A DNA stretch of 64,000 nucleotides from Liberibacter crescens BT-1 (GCF_000325745.1 NC_019907.1:1398501-1462500); one strand, 5' to 3'; shown: positions 26,689 to 37,830, counted from the first letter of the stretch. Numbers and translations: made by a program. The notes: generated by a model not told the origin, from the letters alone.

Positions 26689-29433
26689 TTGACTGATAAA
26701 AAAGAAGGACATAGAACATTGTATGAAACACATCCCTTATTAGAAAACAGTTCTAAAACCAAGTCTTTGTATTCAGAGGAAAGTCGGGTATCAGCTACTC
26801 CGATGATACAACAATACATTGAAATAAAATCTGCTAATCCAGATAGCCTTCTCTTTTATCGGATGGGTGAGTTTTATGAACTATTTTTTGATGATGCCTT
26901 AGAAGCTTCTCGTTCTCTTGGAATTGCTTTAACAAAACGTGGTCAACATCTGGGTCAAGATATTCCCATGTGCGGTGTCCCGGTACATACTGCTGATGAT
27001 TATCTACAAAAACTTATTACATTGGGTTATCGTGTTGCTGTATGCGAACAAACAGAAGATCCTGCAGAAGCCAAAAAACGTGGTGCAAAATCAGTTGTAC
27101 GTCGTGATGTAGTCCGTCTTGTAACCCCCGGTACATTAACAGAAGAAAAACTTCTTTCTCCTGCAGATTCTAATTATCTAATGGCCTTAGCACGTGTGCG
27201 AGGTAATTGGGCAATTTCTTGGATTGATATTTCTACTGGAATTTTTAGACTTTCTGAGACAAGCAGAGAAAATTTACTTGCAGATATTTCAAGAAATGAT
27301 CCACATGAAATAATTGTTTCTGATACTTTATTTTCTATCGCCGAACTTAAACCTATCTTTGATACGCTAGGACGTATAGTAGTGCCACAACCAGCTGTGT
27401 TTTTTGATAGTGCTTTAGCGCAAGATCGTATCGCAAGTTATTATGGAGTAAAAACTTTAGATAGCTTCGGGGTTTTCTCAATTGCTGAAATCACTGCAGC
27501 TGCAGCTGCTATTGCTTATATTGAAAAAACACAAATTTCAAGACGGCCCGTACTCAAAAAGCCTGAACATCAAAAAAGTTCATCAACACTCTTTATTGAT
27601 CCTGCTACTCGTACAAATCTAGAATTAACAAGAACATTGTCCGGCTCTCGGGATGGTTCTCTTCTTAAAACCATTAATTTCTGTATAACAGGAAGCGGAT
27701 CACGACTATTAGCTGAACGACTTGCATCTCCATTAACTGATCCAAAAGAAATTGATATTCGCCTTGATTCTATAGAGTTTTTTTTAAACAACCCATTAAT
27801 AATTCCAAAATTACAAGAAATTTTAAGCTCTTCTTCCGATATAGCACGCGCATTATCTCGTTTAGCACTTGGACGAGGAGGCCCTCGTGATATTGGAACT
27901 ATCCGCACAGGAATACACTCTGGAAAAGCAACGGCTCATCTTCTTAATGGAATAAAAATTCCTAATGAATTGCAAAATGCAATACATACACTTGAAATGC
28001 TGCCTTCCTCTCTTGAGATGTCCTTATCTACAATGATGGCAGATGATTTGCCTCTGCTCAAACGAGATGGAGGATTTATACGGGATGGCGCAGATCCTGA
28101 TCTTGACCAAGCACGTTTATTGCGTGATACCTCTCGCCGTATAATTGCTTCTTTACAATTACAATATATAGAAGAAACAGCTATCAAATCTCTTAAAATT
28201 AAATACAACAATGTATTGGGTTATTTTATAGAAATAACATCAAATCATTCTGAAACATTAACAGCTACAAAAGAAGCTAAAGCCAGATTCATCCACCGTC
28301 AAACAATGGCTAATGTCATGCGGTTTACTACTCTTGAACTTGCTGACCTAGAAAGCCAAATCGCAAATGCTGCTGACAGAGCTTTATCAATTGAACTAGA
28401 AACATTTGAAACATTGTCTCAATCTATAGTTGATAATGCAGATATTTTAACAGAAGCAGCATATGCGCTTTCTGTAATTGATGTATCAATAGCACTCGCT
28501 CAATTATCAAAAGAACAAAACTATTGTCGTCCTATGATTGATAATTCGAAAAAATTTATTATCAAAGATGGACGTCACCCAGTTATTGAACAGAAATTAC
28601 ATTGCCAACTCTCGAGGCCATTTATTGCTAATGACTGCGATCTATCTTCTTCTTTAGGAGAAGATAGCAGCAATATTTGGTTGCTTACAGGACCTAATAT
28701 GGGAGGAAAGTCTACTTTTCTTCGTCAAAATGCTCTTATCATAATAATGGCACAGATGGGGTCTTATGTTCCTGCAACCTCTGCTCATATTGGTATTGTT
28801 GATAGATTGTTCTCTCGTGTTGGTGCAGCTGATGATTTAGCACGTGGACGATCTACTTTCATGGTAGAAATGATTGAAACCGCAACTATTCTTAATCAAG
28901 CTACTGATAGATCCTTTGTTATCCTTGATGAAATTGGGCGAGGTACCTCTACTTTTGATGGCCTTTCTATAGCATGGGCAGCCATAGAACATTTACATGA
29001 AATTAACTTTTGTCGAGGCCTATTAGCCACTCATTTCCATGAACTGACAACAATATCAGAACAGCTCTCAAGAATTAAAAATGTTACATTGAAAGTTCAA
29101 GTATCGAATGGAGATATCATCTTTCTTCATGAGATAGGACCAGGTATCGCTAACCATTCCTATGGAATACAGGTAGCAAAATTAGCAGGATTACCACTTT
29201 CAACAATCGATCGAGCATATCATATCTTAGAAAAACTTAAAGAAACATATTCTAAAATATATTCTGGAACTGATTTTATTGATGATATACATCTCTTTAA
29301 ATATAAAAAATTAAATCAAAAAGAAGACGAATCTTCTAAAATTCTTAAGATCATTCAACAGCTTAACCTTGATGAAATGACACCTCGAGATGCCTTAGAA
29401 ATGCTATACAAAATAAAAACTTCATTAAAATAA
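26689..29433 (+). CDS. mutS: DNA mismatch repair ATPase MutS
   Basis: Recognises mismatches and starts repair. 914 residues from a TTG start. Mismatch-binding domain near the N-terminus with the Phe-x-Glu motif in [12 protein letters not shown], connector and lever domains, then the ABC-type ATPase: Walker [12 protein letters not shown], signature region [14 protein letters not shown], Walker [17 protein letters not shown] and LLATHFHEL. Conserved sequence starts only near residue 40 (MIQQYIEIK), so the first 39 codons are doubtful. The 5' end carries one copy of the 24-bp repeat that flanks the trp island, so the true start may have been changed by the insertion. Confidence 0.95.
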   Translation: MTDKKEGHRTLYETHPLLENSSKTKSLYSEESRVSATPMIQQYIEIKSANPDSLLFYRMGEFYELFFDDALEASRSLGIALTKRGQHLGQDIPMCGVPVHTADDYLQKLITLGYRVAVCEQTEDPAEAKKRGAKSVVRRDVVRLVTPGTLTEEKLLSPADSNYLMALARVRGNWAISWIDISTGIFRLSETSRENLLADISRNDPHEIIVSDTLFSIAELKPIFDTLGRIVVPQPAVFFDSALAQDRIASYYGVKTLDSFGVFSIAEITAAAAAIAYIEKTQISRRPVLKKPEHQKSSSTLFIDPATRTNLELTRTLSGSRDGSLLKTINFCITGSGSRLLAERLASPLTDPKEIDIRLDSIEFFLNNPLIIPKLQEILSSSSDIARALSRLALGRGGPRDIGTIRTGIHSGKATAHLLNGIKIPNELQNAIHTLEMLPSSLEMSLSTMMADDLPLLKRDGGFIRDGADPDLDQARLLRDTSRRIIASLQLQYIEETAIKSLKIKYNNVLGYFIEITSNHSETLTATKEAKARFIHRQTMANVMRFTTLELADLESQIANAADRALSIELETFETLSQSIVDNADILTEAAYALSVIDVSIALAQLSKEQNYCRPMIDNSKKFIIKDGRHPVIEQKLHCQLSRPFIANDCDLSSSLGEDSSNIWLLTGPNMGGKSTFLRQNALIIIMAQMGSYVPATSAHIGIVDRLFSRVGAADDLARGRSTFMVEMIETATILNQATDRSFVILDEIGRGTSTFDGLSIAWAAIEHLHEINFCRGLLATHFHELTTISEQLSRIKNVTLKVQVSNGDIIFLHEIGPGIANHSYGIQVAKLAGLPLSTIDRAYHILEKLKETYSKIYSGTDFIDDIHLFKYKKLNQKEDESSKILKIIQQLNLDEMTPRDALEMLYKIKTSLK
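26711..26734 (+). repeat. right copy of 24-bp direct repeat within mutS 5' end
   Basis: Matches 19189-19212 with one mismatch. Lies 22 bases inside the annotated mutS frame. The pair defines the outer limits of the insertion at 19213-26710. Confidence 0.85.
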
Positions 29434-29595
29434 TTTAAGTTTACATAGCATACTTACATAAATTATATTATAACAATGAACTTTTAAAGCTAACTTCTTT
29501 AGAAAGCTTTTATTGTAAACACAAAACTCCCATCATATGAGTAAATATGTCTTAAAATTCATATAATGCGTTATAACCCATTAAAAAGTAAGAAA

Positions 29596-30297
29596 TCAAA
29601 GTATTTTATCAATGATAGCTGAGAATGTTCCTTCTGACATATCTCCAAGGTATCTTTTTCCATTAATGAAAAAAGTAGGCGTAGAATTAACTCCAAAATT
29701 TTTAGCAGCATTCTCTTTAACAGCATTTAAATTATCAAGAAGTTTCTGATTCGTTAAACAAACCTTAAAACTTTCCTGAGAAAAACCAGCTACTTTAGAT
29801 ACATTAAACAAAGCTTCCCGATTATTATCAGATGCTAACCAAACTTTTTGTTGTTTAAAAAGCATAGAAATAAAAGCTAAATATTTCCCTTCCCCTTGAT
29901 CCTCTAAGCACCTAGCTAACATAAATGCAGCTGTTGCTACTACATCTAAAGGAAATTCTCTTACAATTAAAAGTACTTTGCCCGTATCTATATATTTCTT
30001 TTTAATTAAATCCAAAGTTCTATTATGAAAATCTGCACAGTGCACACATGTCATTGACACATATTCAACTATCTTAACCGGAGAATCTTGATTACCTATA
30101 GAAATTTCTTTCATAGGACCAGGTACAAGCAATTTCTTAATATATACTTCACCATCAGCTTCTGGCACTGTTATTGAAACAGCTTTCTTAGTTGAATTAT
30201 CTTTTTTTCCTTCATCACCACAACCAAAAAGCATCATAAGAACAGCTATACCAGCAAAAAATTGATATTTTTTACTCAAAATACGAATAATAAACAT
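29596..30297 (-). CDS. DsbA-family thioredoxin-fold lipoprotein
   Basis: Probable periplasmic thiol-disulfide oxidoreductase. 233 residues with a signal peptide ending in a lipobox (LMMLFGCGD), then a DsbA/BdbD-type domain. The active-site CxxC is CVHC in SMTCVHCADFHNRT; the cis-Pro loop is NSTPTFFINGKRYLG. Alphaproteobacterial homologues are often annotated as thioredoxin-domain or DsbA family protein. It likely shares a transcript with the DUF721 gene upstream (30413-30889). Confidence 0.88.
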   Translation of the reverse strand: MFIIRILSKKYQFFAGIAVLMMLFGCGDEGKKDNSTKKAVSITVPEADGEVYIKKLLVPGPMKEISIGNQDSPVKIVEYVSMTCVHCADFHNRTLDLIKKKYIDTGKVLLIVREFPLDVVATAAFMLARCLEDQGEGKYLAFISMLFKQQKVWLASDNNREALFNVSKVAGFSQESFKVCLTNQKLLDNLNAVKENAAKNFGVNSTPTFFINGKRYLGDMSEGTFSAIIDKIL

Positions 30298-30412
30298 TGC
30301 TTCCCCAAATCAAAATCTTTTTAATCATGCTGAAGTTTCAAACAGCCTTAGAATTAATATAGCTATTTACCTCAATAACAAGAATGAAAACCGACCTTTA
30401 TAAATAACAGTT

Positions 30413-30889
30413 TTAACTTCTAAAAACACCATACCCAAGGCGCATTAATGCCTTTCTTAAAGCTATATCTTTAATACATTGCGTTTTTTTATCAACATTT
30501 TTAAGAACTTCTGGTTCTAAAGAATTAAAATTAACATTACACATATTAGATGATATAGATCTTTGTATAACACGTATCTGGTCAATAGCACGAAAACCAA
30601 AAAAACCATTAACACGTTCAATAATTTGTTTTTTTGAATGCATCAAAAATAGAACACGAGACCTCTCACAATAAATGGTCAGGATACCACCACTCAATTT
30701 CTTATTCAAGCTAACTCTTTCATTGCCACGATTTCGATGTAACCAAATTATTTTTTCTGGCCTACAATAGTTCGAAAGATCAGAACCAATAATATTATCC
30801 CATGATCTAATAAACGATGTATCTATTCCTCCTTTACGAGTCAACAAAGGATCAATTAAACTGTTAGCAACCTCAGAAAGATGTTTCAT
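30413..30889 (-). CDS. DUF721 (DciA-like) family protein
   Basis: 158 residues. The N-terminal half carries the DUF721 pattern (LSEVANSLIDPLLTRKGGID, SFIRSWDNIIGSDLSNYCRPEKIIW, GGILTIYCERSRVLFLMHSK). In other bacteria DUF721 proteins of the DciA type load the replicative helicase; whether this one does so is inference. The C-terminal part is not recognisable. It lies between the DsbA-like gene and mutY, a common alphaproteobacterial neighbourhood. Confidence 0.8.
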   Translation of the reverse strand: MKHLSEVANSLIDPLLTRKGGIDTSFIRSWDNIIGSDLSNYCRPEKIIWLHRNRGNERVSLNKKLSGGILTIYCERSRVLFLMHSKKQIIERVNGFFGFRAIDQIRVIQRSISSNMCNVNFNSLEPEVLKNVDKKTQCIKDIALRKALMRLGYGVFRS

Positions 30890-30908
30890 GTATGGAATTT
30901 CTTATCTG

Positions 30909-31691
30909 CTATACCGAACGATCTCGTGTAAAAGTTTTTAAAACTATGTGGATTATAGGCAAAAAAAGAGCATATATTACCCGGGCCAATGCATCAACAC
31001 TTCGAAAAATATATGCTGGAATCCTTTTCAAAGGATAAAACTTCTGTTTAGAACTAATATCAAAAATCCTGCTATGTATTGCCTGTTCACTAGGAAAAAT
31101 AAAATCAGAATACACAACATAAACTATTGTCCTATAAAACCAAGTTAATTCCAGCATCATATCATAGGGCAAACACATTGGCTTAAGACGCCGCAGCAAT
31201 TTAATGGCACTATTTCGAGTGACTAAATATGCAGCAGAAGAACCATGTGGTCCATGGAGACAATAGCCCAAATAATCTCCCATATCAGTCTTAGTTGCCG
31301 GGATAAAGCCTACCTTTCTGTGATTGCGTATTTTTATAACATCAGCGTACGGAACAGCTTTTAAGATAGACTTGCAACGTTGCAACAAATCTTTAGGAAG
31401 CAATACATCATCTTCAAGAATAAGAGCGGCTTCATGTCCATCAGAAACAAATTTCTCTAAGGCTGCAACATGACTATAATAACAACCATACTCTCCAGGC
31501 ATTAATTTGCGACCATTTATAAGAGAGAATATCCAATAACTGAAATTATAACGCTCTTCACTGGAAACTCTATATCCATTTAAAGCAGGGATCCTTATAA
31601 TCTCGAGAGATATCAACTTCGAATTCTCTTCAATATTACATCGACGTACCTTTGAATCTTCTAGGTTAATATAATAAGCTACTATATTCAC
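30909..31691 (-). CDS. glycosyltransferase family 25 (lipooligosaccharide type)
   Basis: 260 residues with GT25 motifs: IVAYYINLEDSKVRR at the start, MPGEYGCYYSHVAALEKFV, the metal-binding LILEDDVLLP, and HGPHGSSAAYLVTRNSA. Such enzymes add galactose or glucose to lipooligosaccharide cores at the cytoplasmic face of the membrane. The C-terminal 40 residues contain a hydrophobic stretch. Substrate cannot be predicted. It sits on the minus strand divergent from mutY. Confidence 0.87.
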   Translation of the reverse strand: MNIVAYYINLEDSKVRRCNIEENSKLISLEIIRIPALNGYRVSSEERYNFSYWIFSLINGRKLMPGEYGCYYSHVAALEKFVSDGHEAALILEDDVLLPKDLLQRCKSILKAVPYADVIKIRNHRKVGFIPATKTDMGDYLGYCLHGPHGSSAAYLVTRNSAIKLLRRLKPMCLPYDMMLELTWFYRTIVYVVYSDFIFPSEQAIHSRIFDISSKQKFYPLKRIPAYIFRSVDALARVIYALFLPIIHIVLKTFTRDRSV

Positions 31692-31786
31692 GATATCCCT
31701 TTTAAGGTATTTTTTATGGCAGGAAAACAGCTTTTAATATTCAAAGTTAAAATCTTTTATATAATAAAAAAATAGGCTCAAAGTAT

Positions 31787-32863
31787 ATGCTACAATCAAA
31801 TTGTACAGAAATACAAAATTATATCCTCAATTGGTATGACATTTATCATCGTAAGCTACCATGGAGGATATCTCCTAGCAATACTAACTTAGAAAAAACT
31901 CCTGATCCTTATAAAATATGGCTTTCTGAAATAATGCTACAGCAAACAACCGTTACAACGGCGAAACCTTATTTCATAAAATTCATTGAAAAATGGCCCA
32001 CAATAAATGACCTTGCTTCTGCAACAAATGAAGAAATATTAGTTGCTTGGGCAGGACTTGGTTATTACACACGGGCACGAAATTTAAAAAAATGCGCTGA
32101 AATCATAATAGATAAGTACAGAGGAAAATTTCCCGACACAGAAGTATCTTTAAAATGCCTGCCTGGTATAGGAGAGTATACTGCTGCAGCTATTGCAGCT
32201 ATTGCTTTTGGTCATCCAGCACTTGTAATAGATGGCAATATTGAGCGCGTCATATCAAGATTTTTTGCAATAAATGAGCCTTCTCCTACTTCTAAGGGAT
32301 CAGTAAAAAAGCACCTTCAAACAATACTCCCAAAATCTAGACCAGGTGACTTTTCTCAAGCTCTGATGGATATAGGATCCCTCATTTGTATGCCAAAGAA
32401 AACATTATGTACAATATGTCCTATCAAAAGAGATTGTGTAGCTTTCTCTCAAGGAAAACCTGAATTCTTCCCTGTAAAATCTGAAAAGAAAAAGAAACCT
32501 TTACGTGTCGGCGCCATTTTTTTAGCAGTAACATCTAACAATGATATCCTTCTTAGAAAACGAACAACAGGAACTCTTCTGGCTGGAATGACTGAACTTC
32601 CAACAAGTAACTGGACATCTAAAAATGATGGAGAAACGAGTTCTGAAGCTGCACCTTTCTTTGCAGAATGGCATTTATGTAATAATATAACGCATATTTT
32701 TACTCACTTTAAGCTCACATTATCTGTCTGGAAAACCCATATACCTCAAAAAATTATTCTTTCAGGAAGCTGGTGGTGCCCGATAGAAAATCTCAATGAA
32801 GAAGCATTACCAATGGTGATGAAAAAAGCTCTTATTGCAGGGGGAATTAAATTAAGGCTTTAA
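31787..32863 (+). CDS. mutY: A/G-specific adenine DNA glycosylase
   Basis: Removes adenine mispaired with 8-oxoguanine. 358 residues. Helix-hairpin-helix CLPGIGEYTAAAIAAIAFG, catalytic Glu in WLSEIMLQQTTV, catalytic Asp in LVIDGNIERV, and the iron-sulfur ligands C-x6-C-x2-C-x5-C in CMPKKTLCTICPIKRDC. A C-terminal NUDIX-like domain (about 235-358) recognises 8-oxoG. Complete and ordinary. Confidence 0.95.
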   Translation: MLQSNCTEIQNYILNWYDIYHRKLPWRISPSNTNLEKTPDPYKIWLSEIMLQQTTVTTAKPYFIKFIEKWPTINDLASATNEEILVAWAGLGYYTRARNLKKCAEIIIDKYRGKFPDTEVSLKCLPGIGEYTAAAIAAIAFGHPALVIDGNIERVISRFFAINEPSPTSKGSVKKHLQTILPKSRPGDFSQALMDIGSLICMPKKTLCTICPIKRDCVAFSQGKPEFFPVKSEKKKKPLRVGAIFLAVTSNNDILLRKRTTGTLLAGMTELPTSNWTSKNDGETSSEAAPFFAEWHLCNNITHIFTHFKLTLSVWKTHIPQKIILSGSWWCPIENLNEEALPMVMKKALIAGGIKLRL

Positions 32864-32973
32864 ATCTAATGAAAAGATAATTTCCGCAAAGTTGCTAATT
32901 TACCATTGAGCTACACTTTTTTCTTTATATGTTTAAATAATTGTGATCGCTTTAAAAACTCTAAAGTATTTCC

Positions 32974-34068
32974 TTAATCTTTGAAATGCTTTGACAATTT
33001 TAATTTTTGTGACTGGTAATAAGAACCTGAACTTACACCGTAAAGATGCTGCGGAGATTCCAACATGGCTTCATAAATAAGCCGCCCTACAATTTGACCA
33101 TGTTCGAGGATAAAAGGAACTTGATGTGAGCGCATTTCCAACACAACCCTAGAGCTGACTCTTTCTGTTAAAGAGTACCCAAAACCAGGATCTAGAAAAC
33201 CAGCATAATGTATCCTGAACTCTCCCATCAGAGGATCATAAGGTTTCATCTCAGCAGCATAAAAAGGAGGAATGCGTACTGCTTCTCTTGAAACTAAAAT
33301 ATAAAACTCATCTGGATCGAGTATCAGCTCACCCCTTGGATGAACATAAAGAGGATCCCAAAAATCCTGAATTCTATAGCTTTCCTTGAGATCAACATCA
33401 ATAACTTCTGTATGATGTTTACCTCGATATCCTACATGCCTTTCTTTGTTGTGTCCCTCAAGATCGATAGAAAGAGCAATACCTCCTTCTGATATATTAA
33501 CATTTGTGCTTTCAACCAAAACTTCATCAGCCTGCAGCTTCAATAACTCATCTTTATCAAGAATTCTATGATCTTGATGAAATCTAATTTGAGATAACCG
33601 TGATCCAAACCTTACAATTACTGGAAATGTTCTAGGAGAAATTTCCAAATAAAGAGGCCCATGATACCCTGCAGGAATTCTATCAAATTCTTGACTTCTA
33701 TCACTTATTACACGAGTAAATATATCGAGTCGACCTGTAGAACTTTTAGGATTTATAGACGCTGAAATTTCACTGCCAAGCCTCAAACTTTCTATTAAAG
33801 GTATAATATATATACAATTTGTTTCCAATACAGCGCCATACGAAAGATCTATTTCATGCAACTTAAACAAATCTAATTTTTCATATACTGTATGAGAGCC
33901 CGGTAAAAAACTCGCACGTATTCTATAAGCTTTTGAAGAGAGTCTCAAATCAAGGCTAGCTGGTTGTACCTGATTAGGCTCCAGTGGTATTTCAGTTAAT
34001 ATTTTTCCTGACTCTAATAACCCCCAAATAGCCTTATCTGGTAACATTCCTCGTTTCTTTATCATCAC
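32974..34068 (-). CDS. dcd: 2'-deoxycytidine 5'-triphosphate deaminase (long alphaproteobacterial form)
   Basis: Deaminates dCTP to dUTP for thymidylate synthesis. 364 residues, the double-length alphaproteobacterial version made of two dUTPase/dCTP-deaminase-like halves. First half: QPASLDLRLSSKAYRI and SASINPKSSTGRLDIFTR; second half: FYILVSREAVRIPPFYAAEM and FRIHYAGFLDPGFGY. Family motifs are intact. Isolated between two AT-rich gaps. Confidence 0.92.
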   Translation of the reverse strand: MMIKKRGMLPDKAIWGLLESGKILTEIPLEPNQVQPASLDLRLSSKAYRIRASFLPGSHTVYEKLDLFKLHEIDLSYGAVLETNCIYIIPLIESLRLGSEISASINPKSSTGRLDIFTRVISDRSQEFDRIPAGYHGPLYLEISPRTFPVIVRFGSRLSQIRFHQDHRILDKDELLKLQADEVLVESTNVNISEGGIALSIDLEGHNKERHVGYRGKHHTEVIDVDLKESYRIQDFWDPLYVHPRGELILDPDEFYILVSREAVRIPPFYAAEMKPYDPLMGEFRIHYAGFLDPGFGYSLTERVSSRVVLEMRSHQVPFILEHGQIVGRLIYEAMLESPQHLYGVSSGSYYQSQKLKLSKHFKD

Positions 34069-34790
34069 CTTCTCTCTTGTATTCTTATTACTTCAGTTCA
34101 CAAAACAAAAATTTTTAATACCATCTTTTAAAATGGCTCAATGTTTCAGTATCATTACAAGATATATTTAAAGAATTTAGACAGATATATACAAACTGTT
34201 ATAAGTAATTCAATTTTTTATTTATAGAATGATGAAATATTCTTAAAATCAGCATTCAAATAATAAATAATTATTACCTAAAGTAATAGAGATTACAATG
34301 ATCAATTTAATGAGCAGTAGCATCTTTAATGGTAGACCACATGACATATTTGTGTATCACAGCTTTATGTCTTCTTGAAAGAAAACGCCCTTTAATTTTT
34401 TTCAAGAATAATGAATTATTGAAACCAATTTCGTTATTGACACAGAAAGCTTTCTCTTCACTAACTATAACAATAATAGAGAAGCAATTAAAGCTAAAAT
34501 ATCTTATAAATATTGAAAGTAAGTAATCCTGGCTTCAATTTGATCAAAACAATCTTTATTTAGAAAGCTAAAAGATAAAAACCTTCTATTTGTTAAAAGA
34601 AATGCAATTAAATCCTTGATTTTTGTTTCTTTGTAATCTTAAATAGCCGACAATCAATTGACTAAAACAATTTTCTTATTTACACTGAATCTTCATTGAA
34701 TTTCTACATTTTAGTGGTATTCAATGTAAATGACCATTTTTAAAATTTAAAACCTTTAAGAAGGGCCGCTTTTGCGGTATATAAAGCATA
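34069..34790. other. AT-rich intergenic region upstream of rpmH
   Basis: About 720 bases with no convincing gene; the open frame at 34329-34526 lacks a ribosome site and a recognisable product. An inverted repeat (TTACACTGAATCTTCATTGAA near 34680-34700 against TTCAATGTAAAT near 34718-34730) lies before rpmH. The final 30 bases hold a small CCGC-TTTT-GCGG hairpin just before the rpmH start, possibly part of its leader. In related bacteria this locus is not far from a replication origin, but I see no DnaA-box cluster. Confidence 0.4.
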
Positions 34791-34925
34791 ATGAAACGTA
34801 CATTTAATCCCTCAAATGTTATACGTAAAAGACGTCACGGCTTCCGCACTCGAATGGCTACAGTTGGAGGACGAAAAGTAATTTCTGCTCGTAGAGCACG
34901 TGGACGCAAGCGTTTATCCGCTTAA
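34791..34925 (+). CDS. rpmH: 50S ribosomal protein L34
   Basis: 44-residue, highly basic ribosomal protein: [41 protein letters not shown]. It matches L34 across its whole length. First gene of the conserved rpmH-rnpA-yidC order. Short hairpin GGCCGCTTTTGCGG lies in the leader 15 bases before the ATG. Confidence 0.97.
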   Translation: MKRTFNPSNVIRKRRHGFRTRMATVGGRKVISARRARGRKRLSA

Positions 34926-35008
34926 AGACATTATTTGTTATTTAGAAGATTTTATCTAAATATGTTTTCAAATCAATTTTTGTTTGCTTTAGATTTTACT
35001 CTTATACA

Positions 35009-35350
35009 ATGAGCGAAGAAGATAATAAAAAGCCTGTTGGTCGTCTTAAAAGTCGATCACAATTTCTCGTTGTAAGAAATGGAGAAAGAAGGAAAGGACC
35101 TCTCTTTCTTTTAGAAGTCTTAAATCGCAATGATGTTACTTTAATACCACGTATAGGTTTTACTGTAACAAAGAAACAAGGTGATGCTGTTAGACGTAAT
35201 CGTATTCGTCGTAGATTGAAAGAAGCGGTTCGACTTAGTGCAAAGAAAATACTGAAACCTGGACATGATTATGTAATAATTGCTAAGCGTGATGTCCTTT
35301 TTGCTTCTTTTGAAGATCTTTGTACTCATTTTATTGAACGTGTTAATTAA
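35009..35350 (+). CDS. rnpA: ribonuclease P protein component
   Basis: Protein subunit of RNase P, which matures tRNA 5' ends. 113 residues with the hallmark basic motif RRNRIRRRLKEAVR and central GFTVTKKQGDAV. Located between rpmH and yidC as in most bacteria. The N-terminus (MSEEDNKKPVGRLKSRSQFLVV) is typical for rhizobial RnpA. Confidence 0.95.
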   Translation: MSEEDNKKPVGRLKSRSQFLVVRNGERRKGPLFLLEVLNRNDVTLIPRIGFTVTKKQGDAVRRNRIRRRLKEAVRLSAKKILKPGHDYVIIAKRDVLFASFEDLCTHFIERVN

Positions 35351-35387
35351 CAATCAGCAGAATAAAATCTATCCTAAGGAAGTTTTA

Positions 35388-37148
35388 ATGGAAAGAAATG
35401 GAAATTATTTTTTAGCGATTATGTTATCAGTATTGATTGTATCCGCATGGCAATTTCTATATGTTAACCCTCGTATTGAAGCAATGAAAGAGGCCAAAAA
35501 ATCTTTTCAAAAAGTAGATCAAGATTCCAAAAAAAATGATATAGAGTCTCATGCTCAAATGTCTCCAGCTGTTTTTGCAACAAGCCGTGAACAGGCTATT
35601 GCAACTTCACAACGAGTTGATATTGATACATCTGCTATTAAAGGATCAATTAATTTAAAAGGAGCACGATTTGATGACATTGGACTAAAAGAATATCATG
35701 TAGGAATAAACAAAGATAGTCCAATTATAACTCTCTTAAATCCTTCTAACGATGTAAATGGTTATTTTTCTGAAATAGGCTACTTATCAAGAACAAGCCC
35801 AGATCTGGTTCCAGGACCAGATAGTGTTTGGCAGCTTGTTTCCGGTAAAAAATTGACACCCTCAACCCCTATAACACTTGTTTTCAAAAATTCTAAAGGA
35901 ACTACCTTTAAGCGTATCATATCTATAGATAAAAACTACATGTTTACAATAGTTGATACTATAACAAATAACAGTGCGGAACCTATAAAATTATCTTTGT
36001 ATGGTAGAATAACACGTTATGAAGGAAAAACAGAAAATCCTGTTTATGTCTTACATGAAGGATTTATAGGTGTTCTTGATGATATGTCACTTATAGAAAA
36101 GAAATATACTGATATTAAAAAATCTAATACTATTGAAACTCACCATATTTTAAATGGCTGGTTAGGAATTACAGATAAATATTGGGCATCTATTCTTATT
36201 CCATCTAAAGATATAAACTTTGAAAGTCATTTCTCCTTCTTTTCTGATGGACAACCTCGCTATCAAGCTGATCTTAAAAGTCCTGAAATCACTATAGAAT
36301 CTGGAAAGTCAGAACAGATTAAAAATCTCTTGTTTGCTGGTGCTAAAGAAGTTCCTGTCATTGATCAATACGAAAAAGAATTTTTTATCCCGCGTTTTGA
36401 TAGATTGATAGACTGGGGATGGTTCTATTTTATTACCAAACCCATGTTTATGATGATGGATTATCTCTATCGTTTGGTAGGGAATTTTGGCTTAGCTATC
36501 ATGCTAACAACTATTATTGTTAAACTTATTTTCTTCCCTCTTGCTAATAAACAATATGCATCTATGGCAAATATGAAAAATATACAGCCCAAAATAGATG
36601 AATTGCGCGAAATTTTTAAAGATGATCGCTTAGGTTTGCAAAAAGCAGTTATTGAGTTATATAAGAAAGAAAATATAAATCCATTAGCAGGATGTTGGCC
36701 AATGATACTTCAAATTCCTGTATTTTTTGCGATTTATAAAGTCATTTATATTACTATAGAAATGCGACATGCTCCATTTATAGGATGGATTCATGATCTT
36801 TCTGCTCCTGATCCAACGAATATTATTAATATATTTGGCCTTTTACCTTTTGAAGCACCAGCTATAGTTCATATTGGTGCTTGGCCATTAATAATGGGCC
36901 TTTCCATGTTCTTACAAATGCGAATGAATCCTCCTCCTCCTGACAAGACTCAAGCAATTATTTTTAATTGGATGCCAGTAGTATTTATATTTACTTTAGC
37001 AAGTTTTCCAGCTGGATTGGTAATTTATTGGGCTTGGAACAACACTCTATCAATTATTCAACAAGCTATAATTATGAAAAAACATGGCGTTAAAGTTGAG
37101 ATTTTTAAAAACATAAGTTCTTTAGTTCAATATTTAAAGAAAAAATAG
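35388..37148 (+). CDS. yidC: membrane protein insertase YidC
   Basis: Inserts and folds inner-membrane proteins with or without Sec. 586 residues from ATG 35388 ([14 protein letters not shown]), preceded by AAGGAAG; the longer open frame overlaps rnpA and is not used. N-terminal membrane helix, a large periplasmic P1 domain (about 60-345), then the conserved five-helix core with [27 protein letters not shown] sequence, [14 protein letters not shown] and [18 protein letters not shown]. Full length, Gram-negative type. Confidence 0.96.
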   Translation: MERNGNYFLAIMLSVLIVSAWQFLYVNPRIEAMKEAKKSFQKVDQDSKKNDIESHAQMSPAVFATSREQAIATSQRVDIDTSAIKGSINLKGARFDDIGLKEYHVGINKDSPIITLLNPSNDVNGYFSEIGYLSRTSPDLVPGPDSVWQLVSGKKLTPSTPITLVFKNSKGTTFKRIISIDKNYMFTIVDTITNNSAEPIKLSLYGRITRYEGKTENPVYVLHEGFIGVLDDMSLIEKKYTDIKKSNTIETHHILNGWLGITDKYWASILIPSKDINFESHFSFFSDGQPRYQADLKSPEITIESGKSEQIKNLLFAGAKEVPVIDQYEKEFFIPRFDRLIDWGWFYFITKPMFMMMDYLYRLVGNFGLAIMLTTIIVKLIFFPLANKQYASMANMKNIQPKIDELREIFKDDRLGLQKAVIELYKKENINPLAGCWPMILQIPVFFAIYKVIYITIEMRHAPFIGWIHDLSAPDPTNIINIFGLLPFEAPAIVHIGAWPLIMGLSMFLQMRMNPPPPDKTQAIIFNWMPVVFIFTLASFPAGLVIYWAWNNTLSIIQQAIIMKKHGVKVEIFKNISSLVQYLKKK

Positions 37149-37188
37149 TTTTATTTGCTCTCTTATAAAAGAAGACATAATTACAAAA

Positions 37189-37830
37189 ATGTTTATAGAT
37201 TCTGATATATTTTTAAAGAAACATTGGATTTTTTTAAAAGGTGTTCCTGAAATAAGTCTTCTCCCTCAATCAGGACCTCCTGAGATAGCTTTTATTGGTC
37301 GTTCAAATGTTGGAAAATCTTCTCTTATTAATGCATTGATTAACCAAAAAGGATTAGCAAGAACTTCAAACGTGCCAGGTCGTACCCAAGAATTAAATTA
37401 CTTTATACCAAGCGGATACTTGGAAAACAATAATGAATTCCCGCCATTAGCCATTGTTGACATGCCAGGGTATGGTTATATGGAAGCTCCAAAAGAAAAA
37501 GCTAATGTTTGGAAAAAATTAATTTTTCAATATTTTTATATTCGATCAACATTGAAACGTGTTTATCTTCTAATTGACAGTCGTCATGGAATTAAAAAAA
37601 ATGATAAAGATACGTTCCTTTTACTCGACAAGGCAGCAATATCCTATCAAGTTATCCTTACAAAGATTGATAAAATTGATAAAGTTTCCATTCAAGATAT
37701 ATTAGAAAAAACTCAAAAAGCTATACTTAAACATCCAGCTTCATATCCTTTTGTATTAGCCACGTCTTCTGGAACTGGAAAAGGCCTTGAAATATTACGA
37801 AATGCCATTATTGAAACTGTAAATACATAA
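37189..37830 (+). CDS. engB: ribosome biogenesis GTPase EngB (YihA/YsxC)
   Basis: GTPase involved in 50S subunit assembly. 213 residues. G1 [15 protein letters not shown]2 [10 protein letters not shown]3 VDMPGYGY, G4 TKIDK and G5 ATSSGTGKG are all present. Follows yidC by 40 bases and precedes argB, the usual rhizobial order. Confidence 0.95.
   Translation: MFIDSDIFLKKHWIFLKGVPEISLLPQSGPPEIAFIGRSNVGKSSLINALINQKGLARTSNVPGRTQELNYFIPSGYLENNNEFPPLAIVDMPGYGYMEAPKEKANVWKKLIFQYFYIRSTLKRVYLLIDSRHGIKKNDKDTFLLLDKAAISYQVILTKIDKIDKVSIQDILEKTQKAILKHPASYPFVLATSSGTGKGLEILRNAIIETVNT

Noticed and set aside
19213..26710. trp block as contamination or a contig chimera from an enterobacterial symbiont
   Set aside because: Both flanks are Liberibacter-like and the outer 24-bp repeat ties the two sides to mutS, which a random misjoin would not create. 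Kept only as a refuting test because I cannot see read data.
34329..34526. 65-codon open frame upstream of rpmH
   Set aside because: No ribosome site, no recognisable product, AT-rich chance composition.
34600..34790. Replication origin next to rpmH
   Set aside because: No cluster of DnaA boxes and no dnaA or parAB beside it in the window.
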